Assembly (NCBI GenBank): GCA_910585965.1
Contig: CAJUHH010000014.1
Location: 1 to 64,000, forward strand
Source of the DNA: an uncultured Lachnospiraceae bacterium
Lineage (GTDB): Bacteria; Bacillota; Clostridia; Lachnospirales; Lachnospiraceae
Direction: 5' to 3'
Length of the DNA: 64,000 nt
The notes below the pieces were generated by a model that did no database searches, was not told where the DNA came from, and saw only the letters and a list, made by a program, of their open reading frames with translations. A program made the translations under genes and the position numbers. How positions within the stretch are numbered: the stretch's first letter is position 1; each line of letters begins with the position of its first letter. Shown piece by piece: positions 34,141-42,139 of the stretch.

Positions 34141-34607
34141 AGAAATCAAAACGCATAAAGATTGTGTTTTTTATATATATAGCGGTCGTGATCAAAGTGA
34201 TTATTTTCAAATATCCATGGGAGGATCTGAAAGCGATTGCGGATACATGGGAAAAAGGTGTTATTCTGGAAGGTCTGGATACCGCCAATTTTACCTTGTT
34301 TAAAACCATTAAAATGTATATTAATTATTCTTATATGCTGAACAGCTTTGAAAATCTGGCGGGGAATATTGTTGTTTTTATTCCCTTTGGTTTTTTACTG
34401 CCGTATGTGTTGAAAGGAGCCGCTAAGTTCCCTGTTCTGCTGCTGAATGCTTTTCTATTTGTACTCGGTATCGAGGTGTTCCAGCTGTTCAGCGCTTTCG
34501 GTGCTTTCGATGTGGACGATATCCTGCTGAACTGCTTCGGGGCTTCGCTGGGCTGGCTGATGTATTGGGTTTGGGAGAGAAGGAAGAAGAGGGTGGAGGG
34601 GAGTTAA
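34137..34607 (+). CDS. VanZ-like membrane protein
   Basis: A 156-residue VanZ-family membrane protein with about four helices. The family stretch is NLAGNIVVFIPFGFLLPYVLKG and FSAFGAFDVDDILLNCFGASLGWLMYW. Such proteins are common in Firmicutes; only a few are linked to teicoplanin tolerance, and the role of most is unknown. It begins with GTG 34137 overlapping the truA stop. The C-terminus is strongly basic (WERRKKRVEGS). Confidence 0.85.
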   Translation: MKKSKRIKIVFFIYIAVVIKVIIFKYPWEDLKAIADTWEKGVILEGLDTANFTLFKTIKMYINYSYMLNSFENLAGNIVVFIPFGFLLPYVLKGAAKFPVLLLNAFLFVLGIEVFQLFSAFGAFDVDDILLNCFGASLGWLMYWVWERRKKRVEGS

Positions 34608-34660
34608 AGAATTGGCAAACTGAAGAGATTGAAAAGAGTTATAGCTGCTGCCTGCCAATA

Positions 34661-34689
34661 TTGAAGAGCGGAAATGAGAATGATATAAT
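34661..34689 (+). promoter_or_regulatory. Promoter of mntA-hepT
   Basis: TTGAAG (34661-34666) and a consensus TATAAT (34684-34689) are separated by exactly 17 bp. It gives the toxin-antitoxin pair its own strong transcription start. Confidence 0.75.
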
Positions 34690-34725
34690 GAAAATGGATA
34701 GAAAAATTTACAAGGAGGTTCGGCT

Positions 34726-35055
34726 ATGGAGAAAATATATGCCATGAATGAGATACAGGCAATCATCCGTCCAATTCTGCAGGATTATGGCGTGAGCCGG
34801 GCGTATCTTTTCGGCTCTTATGCCCGTGGAGAGGCTACGGGGCAGAGCGATATCGACCTGCGGATTGACGGGGGCAGAATTCGATCCATGTTCGGCCTGG
34901 GCGCCCTTTACCATGAACTGACGCAGGCTTTAAAGAAGCCGGTGGATCTGGTGACGACAGAGGCGCTGTCCCACGATGCAAACGTAGCAAGGACGGAGGG
35001 ATTCCGTGTCCGCATGAAGGAGGATGAGAAGCTGATTTATGAAGAAGAACATTGA
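34726..35055 (+). CDS. mntA: MntA-type antitoxin adenylyltransferase
   Basis: A 109-residue minimal nucleotidyltransferase. The motif GSYARGEATGQSDID (Gly30-Ser31, Asp42, Asp44) is intact and MGRIRSMFG-like GGRIRSMFGLGALYHEL with PVDLVTTEAL follows. In characterised pairs, MntA transfers AMP units to the tyrosine of the HepT RX4HXY motif and inactivates it. ATG 34726 follows AAGGAGG at seven bases. The gene overlaps hepT by 17 bp and has a dedicated promoter. This pair is a different branch from the cassette at 23802-24606. Confidence 0.93.
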   Translation: MEKIYAMNEIQAIIRPILQDYGVSRAYLFGSYARGEATGQSDIDLRIDGGRIRSMFGLGALYHELTQALKKPVDLVTTEALSHDANVARTEGFRVRMKEDEKLIYEEEH

Positions 35056-35440
35056 CATCCTTGAGCATATCGTGACGTACTGTGAAGATATAGAGGCTGC
35101 GTTGGAACGTTTTGGGAGAGAGAAGGATATTTTTGACACGGACAGGGATTATCGCAATTCGGTCTGCATGAGCCTTCTCCAGATTGGTGAACTGACTGGG
35201 CATCTGACGGAGAATTTCCGTGAGGATACAAAAGACTCCATTTATTGGCCGGCAATCAAGGGAATGAGAAACCTGTTTGCCCACAATTACGGTGCTGTGG
35301 ACGTGGGGCTTGTATGGGAAACGGCGGTGTCGGATATTCCGGTTCTGCATGAGTTCTGTAATCGGACAATACGTATGTTACGTTTCTTGGAGCAGGAGAA
35401 AGAGCGGGACGGTGATATGGAGCGTTCACAGGATTCGTGA
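35039..35440 (+). CDS. hepT: HepT-like HEPN RNase toxin (DUF86)
   Basis: A 133-residue DUF86/HepT protein. The motif RNLFAHNY (Arg77, His82, Tyr84) is the RX4HXY signature that unites the RNase site with the tyrosine adenylylated by MntA. The preceding SVCMSLLQIGELTGHL and WPAIKGM are typical of the family. It acts as an RNase, probably on tRNA or mRNA, when released from the antitoxin. Its start lies inside mntA, so antitoxin is translated first. Two terminators follow. Confidence 0.93.
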   Translation: MKKNIDILEHIVTYCEDIEAALERFGREKDIFDTDRDYRNSVCMSLLQIGELTGHLTENFREDTKDSIYWPAIKGMRNLFAHNYGAVDVGLVWETAVSDIPVLHEFCNRTIRMLRFLEQEKERDGDMERSQDS

Positions 35441-35472
35441 ATTTAGAAGAAAAGTTGATTTTGCTGCAAATA

Positions 35473-35505
35473 TAAAAAAGAGTTGGCCTGACAGCCAGCT
35501 TTTTT
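35473..35505 (+). terminator. Terminator after hepT
   Basis: AGTTGGC (35481-35487) pairs with GCCAGCT (35494-35500), preceded by AAAAAAG and followed by TTTTT. Confidence 0.8.
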
Positions 35506-35518
35506 ACTATATAAGCTG

Positions 35519-35543
35519 AGGCGGGGAATTTTCCCGCCTTTAA
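35519..35543 (+). terminator. Second hairpin after hepT
   Basis: AGGCGGG (35519-35525) pairs with CCCGCCT (35533-35539), followed by TTAATG. The downstream 160 bp up to the sigma gene are AT-rich and contain no other feature I can name. Confidence 0.55.
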
Positions 35544-35706
35544 TGTACCTAGGCATTATAGCGCCCCTATAAAAAATAATAAAAAAATAATAATTTTTTT
35601 TGCAGTATTTTAGATTTGTATGGGATATTACTATATAGAAGGGCAGGAGTACGGCACTTGGCTTATTGCGCGCAGGAATAAATGACAGAGATGAGAGACA
35701 ATACAT

Positions 35707-36276
35707 ATGGCAGAGAAGAGGAACGGCAGAGAGGAAGTATCTGTTTCACAGGCGGCGTATATGGAAGCGCTGCAGGAAAAAATAAATAATTACAGCGATT
35801 TACTATATAGGATTGCATTTTTACAGTTGAAAAATAATCAGGATGCAGAGGATGTGGTGCAGGAAACGTTTTACCAGTTGGTGAAGTGCCGGAAGGAATT
35901 CGAAACGCCGGAGCACGAAAAGGCATGGCTTATTAAGGTGACTTTAAACGGCTGCCGGAAGGTGTGGCGTTCCGCATGGTACAGGCATACGGATATCGTG
36001 CCGGCTGGGGAACTGCCAGAAAGAAGCCAGGGAGAGGCCGTGGGCGCGATGGAGGCGGATGTTCTGGAAAAGGAAAGAAACCGGGAAATTATGGAAGCGG
36101 TTTTAAAACTGCCAAGAAGATACAGAGAAGTAATCCACTTATTCTACTTCCAGCAGATGAGCGTGAAAGAGATCGGCGCAGTTACTGGAAGAAAGGAATC
36201 GACGATAACGTCACAGCTGACGAGAGGCAGGGAACTGTTGAAAAAAAATCTGAGGGAGGAGTATCGGTATGAATGA
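35707..36276 (+). CDS. ECF-type RNA polymerase sigma factor
   Basis: A 189-residue sigma-70 family factor of the extracytoplasmic-function type. Region 2 is seen in LLYRIAFLQLKNNQDAEDVVQETFYQLVKC and region 4 in LPRRYREVIHLFYFQQMSVKEIGAVTGRKESTITSQLTRGRELLKK; sigma regions 1 and 3 are absent. The ATG at 35707 has only a weak GAGAGA upstream, so the start is not certain. The 3' end overlaps the following gene by eight bases, the arrangement expected for a sigma/anti-sigma pair. Confidence 0.9.
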   Translation: MAEKRNGREEVSVSQAAYMEALQEKINNYSDLLYRIAFLQLKNNQDAEDVVQETFYQLVKCRKEFETPEHEKAWLIKVTLNGCRKVWRSAWYRHTDIVPAGELPERSQGEAVGAMEADVLEKERNREIMEAVLKLPRRYREVIHLFYFQQMSVKEIGAVTGRKESTITSQLTRGRELLKKNLREEYRYE

Positions 36277-37129
36277 GTTTAGGGATTGTTACCAGTCAGC
36301 AGTGAAAGATATGGGAATGCTGGGCATGAAAGAATTTCATATGGACGCTTCCCAATGCATGGATGAAGGCAGGCATAACCGCCGGATGGTACGACGGATG
36401 AGGAGATCTGCTGCGACGGTTTTTTCTGCCGCATGCGTTGTGTTCCTTTGTGGATTTGGAACAGTAAAAGCGGCAGAATATTTTGACAATATCATCAAAG
36501 TAAAAGAATGGGGATTTGAATCCGCCGATGCTGCAACGATGGCGAGGAATGAGGCAGAAGATTCCCAGGCATATGTCATTTCGGAAGAAGTGGGGGCGGC
36601 CATGGAAAGCGGGATATCCGAAGAAACGGCAGGAGAAGAGATGGTGCAGAGTTTCACGGAAGAGGCGGAAGTGGAAGAAATGCCGGTGAAAAATTATTCT
36701 TCTTTTGAAGAATTCCGGGAAGAAAATGAAGATATTATCTTTCCCCAGCCGTCTATAAGTGCAGAGGCAGAAGAAATGAGCGCGACCATATGCGGGGATT
36801 GGGCCATGGTTCGCTATGATATGGATGGGAAGGTGGTCTGGGTAGAGCGCACCGACTACGCGGATACGCAGGGGCATGCGTCTTCCAAAGTATTTCCGGG
36901 CGGCGTCTGCAATGAGAGGCAGTATACGACGGCACAAGGGTATACTTATACGCTGGTGGATTCTGTAAAAGAAAGCGAGGACGATCCGCTCCAGATCCAT
37001 GGGGCTGTCAGCGTGGGAACCTATGAAGCTTATATTGATTTCATGGGTTATACGGAAGAGGAAGCGAAGGAAATGATAGAAAGCATTGATTTGAGCTTAT
37101 ATGAACAGGGGAGAAAAGAAGGGAAATAA
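36269..37129 (+). CDS. Probable membrane anti-sigma factor
   Basis: A 286-residue protein with a basic cytoplasmic N-terminus (about 45 residues with RRMVRRMRRSA), one membrane helix TVFSAACVVFLCGFGTVKA, and an acidic outer part rich in Glu. The C-terminal YTYTLVDSVKESEDDPLQIHGAVSVGTYEAYIDFMGYTEEEAKEMIESI resembles the extracytoplasmic domains found on clostridial anti-sigma proteins. It overlaps the sigma gene, so it very probably binds and holds that factor until an envelope signal appears. The signal is unknown. Confidence 0.75.
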   Translation: MNEFRDCYQSAVKDMGMLGMKEFHMDASQCMDEGRHNRRMVRRMRRSAATVFSAACVVFLCGFGTVKAAEYFDNIIKVKEWGFESADAATMARNEAEDSQAYVISEEVGAAMESGISEETAGEEMVQSFTEEAEVEEMPVKNYSSFEEFREENEDIIFPQPSISAEAEEMSATICGDWAMVRYDMDGKVVWVERTDYADTQGHASSKVFPGGVCNERQYTTAQGYTYTLVDSVKESEDDPLQIHGAVSVGTYEAYIDFMGYTEEEAKEMIESIDLSLYEQGRKEGK

Positions 37130-37165
37130 AAGAAGGGATAAGGTTTTGCGAGAGGAGGAAACCGA

Positions 37166-37852
37166 ATGAAAAATGTATTGATTTACAATCAGAATGAAAC
37201 GAACATGGAAGTGCTTAAGATTTTTCTGGCGCAGGAAGGGTACCAGGTTTTTGTTGTGAGCAAGCTGGAAGACGTTGTGAAAAGGGTCGGGGAAAAGGAC
37301 ATTCATTTGGTGGTAATGGATATCGATTTTCCTATGCATGACGGTATCGAGCAGTTAAAGGCAATCCGTAAGGCGGACAGAATGCCGATCATCGTATTGT
37401 CTGCCAATGATAAAGAACAGATGAAGATAGCGGCCCTCAACGCAGGGGCGGATGATTATGTGATCCATCCGTTTCATCCGCTGGAGTTCATGGCGAGGAT
37501 CAACTGTCAGTTCAGGAGATACACGCAGCTGGCGCGTATGAGGGATAATATTGACCGTATTTACCGGGTGGACGATCTGGTGATTGATGATATTATACGC
37601 AAGGTGACGGTAGCGGGCAAAGAGGTCAGCCTGACTCCCATAGAGTATAAAATACTTCGGTTGCTGGTGCAGGAAAGGGGAAAAGTTTTTTCCATTAACC
37701 AGATTTATGAGACGATATGGAATATGCAGGCGATCGGGGCGGATAACACGATCGCCGTACATATCAGGCATATCCGGGAGAAAATTGAGCAGAACCCGAA
37801 GGAACCCCATTATTTGAAGGTAGTGTGGGGGACGGGGTATAAAGTGGGATAA
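37166..37852 (+). CDS. Orphan OmpR-family regulator with atypical receiver
   Basis: A 228-residue protein with a receiver (about 1-120) and a C-terminal winged helix (about 130-228, VSLTPIEYKILRLLVQERGKVFSINQIYETIW and ADNTIAVHIRHIREKIE). The phosphorylation Asp52 remains in VVMDIDFP, but the acidic pair usually found at the end of strand 1 is replaced by YNQN (VLIYNQNE), and the conserved Lys of the KPF motif is His (VIHPF). These changes suggest a receiver that works without normal phosphorylation. No histidine kinase lies beside it. It converges with the exosortase operon, whose promoter has six 11-bp-spaced repeats of the form bound by this class. Confidence 0.88.
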   Translation: MKNVLIYNQNETNMEVLKIFLAQEGYQVFVVSKLEDVVKRVGEKDIHLVVMDIDFPMHDGIEQLKAIRKADRMPIIVLSANDKEQMKIAALNAGADDYVIHPFHPLEFMARINCQFRRYTQLARMRDNIDRIYRVDDLVIDDIIRKVTVAGKEVSLTPIEYKILRLLVQERGKVFSINQIYETIWNMQAIGADNTIAVHIRHIREKIEQNPKEPHYLKVVWGTGYKVG

Positions 37853-37858
37853 TTTATA

Positions 37859-38593
37859 TCATATTTTGTGTTTCTTAATCCATTTTTTTATTATGATCCA
37901 GCCTGTCATAAAGAATGACACAATTGTCAGGCATACAATCAGGACGAGCAAGGCATATTCTTCAAATTGACTATTGGAGTTCAGCATAGCTCCGTTCAAA
38001 AAAGGAACGCCAAGCACCAGGAAAAGATAAAAAAATACCGGCGGAAGGAACTTGCAAAATGGCCGCCGGGTGATCAGCCCGGCCAGATGGTAAATGATGC
38101 AAAGGGAAGTGAAATATACGAATGTTCCGATCAGCGTATGAAGCTTTGCGGGGTTTGACGGGCTTTTTTGCAGAAGATACCGATCCATAATGGCCGGAAG
38201 GTAAATGGAAAGAAGAATACGGATGACATTAACTAATATGGTCAATACATAAGAGCATGGAAAAGCAAAGGCCGTCCAACATAACTTTTTACGGTTTGTA
38301 TCCATTTGATGGACAAAAGGGAAGAGCAAGGCGGCGATCGTGATGAGCATAAACTGCACGCCGGAGCAGGAAAGGGCGATGACAAACTGGCGGGTGTGGT
38401 TGACATAGCCTTCATAGGGGACGAAATGAAAGGGGATGCCGCTTAAGGCCTGCACCCACCATACGGTGGGCGCAAGAATCCATGTAAAATGATTGGCGGT
38501 CGCCTGGCTGTAGAAGTATTTCATCCCGAAAAGGGCAAGGGAGCCTGTCAGATAGAATATCCAGTTGTCTTTGATATAGGAACGTGTTTTCAA
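37859..38593 (-). CDS. Exosortase/archaeosortase family protein
   Basis: A 244-residue polytopic membrane protein with about seven or eight helices. The exosortase catalytic triad can be placed: Cys76 in ALSCSGVQFM, Arg125 in VNVIRILLS and His152 in KLHTLIGTF. Such enzymes process and anchor proteins ending in a PEP-CTERM-like tail. The start is TTG 38593, seven bases after GGAGG, overlapping the last bases of the upstream gene (TTGA); a longer reading from 38650 is not supported. It probably acts on the single VIT-vWA protein encoded in front of it. Exosortase K is my best guess at the class, from memory; XrtG-type is another Gram-positive option. Confidence 0.82.
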   Translation of the reverse strand: MKTRSYIKDNWIFYLTGSLALFGMKYFYSQATANHFTWILAPTVWWVQALSGIPFHFVPYEGYVNHTRQFVIALSCSGVQFMLITIAALLFPFVHQMDTNRKKLCWTAFAFPCSYVLTILVNVIRILLSIYLPAIMDRYLLQKSPSNPAKLHTLIGTFVYFTSLCIIYHLAGLITRRPFCKFLPPVFFYLFLVLGVPFLNGAMLNSNSQFEEYALLVLIVCLTIVSFFMTGWIIIKKWIKKHKI

Positions 38594-40608
38594 ATGGACC
38601 CCTCCCGTCTTTTTCTGCGGCGGCACAGCGCGCCGGCAAATAAAATGCATAATAAGGAAAGCGTTGGCAAAACCATGGATGGTTCCGAATAAGCTTGGTA
38701 GCCTCCGCCGACTGCAAGAGCGGATACGCCGTGGGGGAGCGGCAGGGGCTGGTCCACATCGGCGCTTTTGCCTTCGGGGTTTCGGATGGTGTCGATCACT
38801 GCGACAAAGGAAGTATAAGGCGTCATCATACTGTAGGCGAGTCCGAGCTGTGTTACTTCATCCCTGACTTCCGGGTTATCTTTATTGTATCCGTAATCCA
38901 TCAGGCGTTCGACCCTGGTGCGGGCCCACAGATAGCGGATGGCATCGTCGCCGGTAACGGGCTGGATAGCAGAAACAGCGATTTCCTGTGAATAATCCTT
39001 ATTTCCTGTTTTGCCGGTGACAGTAACGGTGCCTTCTGCCCCGCCTTTGTATTTGCCGAACAGGACGATGGGTTTCTGGGCAAATAAAGTGGGGAAGACA
39101 GCGGGTTCCACATCATAAACATCAAAACCGTCATAGGATACTTTGATATCCGTTAAAACAGGGGCTTGGATGTAGGTGCGGAAGCGTTCCGCCGTTTCTG
39201 CGGCATCTTCGGCATCGGTGACAACAAAGGATTCCCCGGCCCCGGCATCTGCGATGCCTTCGATCAGGCAGCGGTTTACGGAGGAGCCGATTCCAAAAGA
39301 GAAGAAACTGGCAGTTCCAAGATTCCTGCCGATCAGGTCAAAAACGTTTTCCTCGTTGGAAATGTAGCCGTCTGTGATGATGATAATGCTTCGCGCTTTA
39401 TCCTGGCCGGAAGGAATTCGAATGGCTTTTTCCAATGCGGGCGAGAGGGAGGTGCCGCCGCTGCCCTCCTGCTTGTCGATCAGGTCGATGGCTTTCCCGA
39501 TATTTTCTTTGGTAGCTGCCAGGGATTCGGGGGAAAGCTGTTCCGACGAGCCGGAGAAAAGGACTAAATTAAAGGCATCCGTCTCTTTTAAATTGGAAAC
39601 AAGATCCCGGATCAGAGCTTTGGCGGTGTCCATCGGGTAGCCGTTCATGGAGCCGGATACATCCAGCACGAAAATATATTCCCGGGGAGGGATTTCTTCC
39701 GGCGTATAGCGTTCCGGCGGCTGTATAGTCAGCATAAAAAAGTTTTCTGCTTCGCCCTCCGAGAGTACGAGGCCGCTTTCAATCTGGCTGCCGGTAAGTT
39801 TGTAATCCAGGATAAAGTCCCGGTCTCCGGCATAATCCGACGGGTCGGCCAGGGTGATCGCGGCAGAAGAATGGTTATGCCATGCGATACTGATATCATG
39901 AGACTTACTGCTTAAGTTAGCGATCGGTACTCCGGTGGAAAGATTGACCGCCATATGATATTCGCCGGTGACATCTGTGCCATTTTCCAGATAAGGCGTG
40001 ATTGCCCATTCTTCGTCCTGGCCAGGGCCTTCCGAAGGTTCCAGATAGCGGGGGCCGACGACGGTGGGAAAGACAAATTGATACATTCCCTCTTCGGGGC
40101 TGATCAGCTCCGTATAGTGCAGCTGGATCGTAACGGTATCGCCGGGCATAATATTGGCCACATCCATATGGAATACATTAGACCGTTTTTGTTCTAACAG
40201 GGAAGCGCTCTTCCCTTCGCTTTTTGCCTCCTCAAACTCTTGTTTTGCTTCTTCTTTTTCCCTGATCTGGGCAGTAACGATGTCATTTCCGACCTGCATG
40301 GTCATGCCATGGACGGAAACTTTGGTGGAAGCGGGGAAGAGATAGTTGGCATCGATAGGGGAGTCCCCTTCGTTCTGGTAGGTCTGGGTGACAAAGATCT
40401 CAGCAATGGATCCGTTGATATTGGCTGTTACATCGGTTTCCTTCAATGGAAAACAATCCACAGAGGTATCTTCGCTTACTACCAGGAAGTAGGGAGCCAT
40501 CGTTACATCTTCGTCTTCCCTGTCTTCTTCGGCCCGGACAGGGAAAGCCGGGAAAGTAAAGATCAGTAACAGGGTGCAAAAAAACAGGATTATTTTTTTC
40601 TGGTTCAT
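38590..40608 (-). CDS. VIT and vWA domain surface protein, exosortase substrate
   Basis: A 672-residue exported protein. A signal peptide (KKIILFFCTLLLIFTFPAFPVRA) is followed by a vault/inter-alpha-trypsin (VIT) domain (about 45-175, DVTANINGSIAEIFVTQTY and LFPASTKVSVHGM), a von Willebrand A domain with the MIDAS motif DVSGS at Asp316, and a C-terminal sorting tail: a hydrophobic helix MVLPTLSLLCILFAGALC and then RRRKRREGSI. The tail is the form cut by exosortases. Translation is coupled to the exosortase gene. ATG 40608 follows GGAGG at a longer spacing. It may be a surface adhesin or a metal-dependent binding protein. Confidence 0.85.
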   Translation of the reverse strand: MNQKKIILFFCTLLLIFTFPAFPVRAEEDREDEDVTMAPYFLVVSEDTSVDCFPLKETDVTANINGSIAEIFVTQTYQNEGDSPIDANYLFPASTKVSVHGMTMQVGNDIVTAQIREKEEAKQEFEEAKSEGKSASLLEQKRSNVFHMDVANIMPGDTVTIQLHYTELISPEEGMYQFVFPTVVGPRYLEPSEGPGQDEEWAITPYLENGTDVTGEYHMAVNLSTGVPIANLSSKSHDISIAWHNHSSAAITLADPSDYAGDRDFILDYKLTGSQIESGLVLSEGEAENFFMLTIQPPERYTPEEIPPREYIFVLDVSGSMNGYPMDTAKALIRDLVSNLKETDAFNLVLFSGSSEQLSPESLAATKENIGKAIDLIDKQEGSGGTSLSPALEKAIRIPSGQDKARSIIIITDGYISNEENVFDLIGRNLGTASFFSFGIGSSVNRCLIEGIADAGAGESFVVTDAEDAAETAERFRTYIQAPVLTDIKVSYDGFDVYDVEPAVFPTLFAQKPIVLFGKYKGGAEGTVTVTGKTGNKDYSQEIAVSAIQPVTGDDAIRYLWARTRVERLMDYGYNKDNPEVRDEVTQLGLAYSMMTPYTSFVAVIDTIRNPEGKSADVDQPLPLPHGVSALAVGGGYQAYSEPSMVLPTLSLLCILFAGALCRRRKRREGSI

Positions 40609-40688
40609 TTGATTGCTGCCTCCATTCTATAAGACGTACACGTTACGGACATAAATCCGTTACGGCCTTTTGTTCTTGTTACGTTTAA

Positions 40689-40765
40689 TTTATAACAGGG
40701 GTGCATCAAAATCCCATCAAAGTAGCACCATATTCCCATCATTTTTGTATCAAAGTTGCATCAAA
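40689..40765 (-). promoter_or_regulatory. Six 11-bp-spaced heptamers and -10 before the VIT-vWA operon
   Basis: On the minus strand, heptamers of the form TTTGATG recur with starts exactly 11 bp apart. On the plus strand they are CATCAAA (40704), CATCAAA (40715), CACCATA (40726), CATCATT (40737), TATCAAA (40748) and CATCAAA (40759). Nine bases after the last one, TATAAA (40694-40689 on the minus strand, preceded by TGT) is a suitable -10. The layout is that of PhoB/OmpR-class activator boxes replacing a -35. The orphan regulator at 37166 is the obvious candidate. Confidence 0.7.
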
Positions 40766-40799
40766 AAATTTTCGCAGGAAAAATGCAGAGATTGCCGTT

Positions 40800-41372
40800 C
40801 GGCAGTTTTCCTGTTAAACTATGAACTAAAGCTCGATGCTTATATATTGTTTGCGGCAAGCGGGATTTTTCTGGGCTCCAAAGGGCATACGCCTGCAAGT
40901 ATGCGGCATGGATTTGCAGAACGCGCGAAACGTTCGTTTTTATATGCGGTGTTGGTGGAGGAGGTGATGCAGCTCAGTTTTGGACTCGTGGATTCCCTGC
41001 TGGGCATTTTGCACCCGATGATGTCTGCCGTCCGCTTCTTTTGCCCTGCCCTTGCGGGCTGCGAGATATCGATATCTGCATTATTCTTTCGAATGCTTTG
41101 GACAATGCGATCCATGCGTGCCGTGCAAGGGGATGGACGAAAGCGAAGACTGGTATATCCGTGTGGCAGGGCATGTCCAGGGGAATTTTCTTTTAATAGA
41201 AGTGGAGAATAGTTATGAGGGAAACGGCATGGTACGAACAGGGACGGGGCTGTCCAATATAAAAGCGGTGACAGAAAAATACCATGGAGCGATGAATATA
41301 AAAACGGAAGGAAAGGCATTCGTCCTTCATGCCTTGCTGATCATTTCACAGCATTCAGAAAACATCCCGTAG
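40800..41372 (+). pseudogene. Decayed GHKL sensor histidine kinase
   Basis: The 3' part reads, in one frame, RDIDICIILSNALDNAIHACRARG (N box of a GHKL kinase), and after a frame change near 41125, MDESEDWYIRVAGHVQGNFLLIEVENSY, GTGLSNIKAVTEKYHGAMNIKTEGKAF (G box) to a stop at 41372. The upstream 250 bp hold fragments in several frames, such as LGILHPMMSAVRFF. An open frame of 180 codons across 40670-41212 does not follow the kinase frame and is not credible as a gene. It could be the lost kinase of a neighbouring regulator. Confidence 0.75.
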
Positions 41373-41472
41373 CAAATCGATTCATCTTTCGGTTCCACAG
41401 GCCGAAAGAAATCATAGAGGGCGGTTTTTTGGTTTGGATGCCCGAAAACAGGAATTGTAAGGAGGAAAAATT

Positions 41473-42009
41473 ATGGCGATGGAAATCAGCAGAAGTTACA
41501 ATCCTTCCAAAAGCGATGAGGCAGAGCGGATGAAGGAAAACCAGGCTTTGGAAAGAGCGGAAAAAGCAAAGGAAGCAAAACAGGCGCTCAATGGGGGAAA
41601 AGTATCGGGAAAGGCACAGGAGCCGCAGGATGAATATATCAGCAGAGAAAAGTCGGATGCAAAACCTTCTGGCTTGTATTGGATTGGACAGGACGGGGAC
41701 GGCAGCCGAAAGATTTTCTTTGATGATCCGAAGAAGTCCGACCGCTCGGATGGAAAGGAAGCATCGAAAGCGAAGGAGGGACAGCCGGAGAAGGATGTGA
41801 AGAAGGGCAGTGTGGATACCAGCAAGGTGGATCGGGAAATTAAGAGGCTGAGGGAGAAAAAGCAGCAGCTGGAACAGCAGATTCGGTCTGCATCGGGCGA
41901 TTCGGAGAAGATCCGGGGGCTGGAGAAAAAACTGGCGCAGGTGGAGAATGAGTTAAGACAGAAGGATAATGATGCGTATAGGAAACGGAATGCTTCTGTT
42001 TCGTGGTGA
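41473..42009 (+). CDS. Hypothetical protein with C-terminal coiled coil
   Basis: A 178-residue hydrophilic protein I cannot name. The first 110 residues are rich in Lys, Ser, Glu and Asp and probably disordered, with a short ordered-looking island PSGLYWIGQDGDGSRKIFFDD. The last 60 form a strong coiled coil (VDREIKRLREKKQQLEQQIRSA, EKIRGLEKKLAQVENELRQKD). No signal peptide or membrane segment is present. AAGGAGG lies seven bases before ATG 41473, so translation looks real. It sits alone between a pseudogene and a long hairpin. The coiled-coil tail resembles FlxA-like proteins, without more support. Confidence 0.7.
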   Translation: MAMEISRSYNPSKSDEAERMKENQALERAEKAKEAKQALNGGKVSGKAQEPQDEYISREKSDAKPSGLYWIGQDGDGSRKIFFDDPKKSDRSDGKEASKAKEGQPEKDVKKGSVDTSKVDREIKRLREKKQQLEQQIRSASGDSEKIRGLEKKLAQVENELRQKDNDAYRKRNASVSW

Positions 42010-42052
42010 GGGAGGCTGGAAGGGTATGTTTAAATAAATACAATAAATGTTT

Positions 42053-42139
42053 AAAACCCCAGGAATTTGAGGACACTGAAAAAGCCCGATTCGTTTTTAG
42101 AATCGGACTTTTTCAGTGTCCTCAAATTCCTGGGGTTTT
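42053..42139. repeat. Giant perfect hairpin, 32-bp arms plus 7-bp inner stem
   Basis: Arms 42053-42084 and 42108-42139 are perfect reverse complements over 32 bp, starting AAAACCCCAGGAATTTGAGG. Inside, one unpaired position, then CCGATTC/GAATCGG and the loop GTTTTTA. Such a long perfect palindrome is more like joined terminal repeats of an insertion element, or a small MITE, than a terminator, though it would also stop transcription. No clear target duplication is seen. Confidence 0.85.

Noticed and set aside
32404..34607. VanH-like dehydrogenase and VanZ-like protein as a glycopeptide-resistance cluster
   Set aside because: No D-Ala-D-Lac ligase, VanX dipeptidase or VanRS pair is present, and truA lies between the two genes. 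Both families are widespread outside resistance loci.
40670..41212. 180-codon frame near the VIT-vWA gene
   Set aside because: It crosses the kinase remnant in the wrong frame, has no start signals and includes the promoter repeats of the opposite operon.
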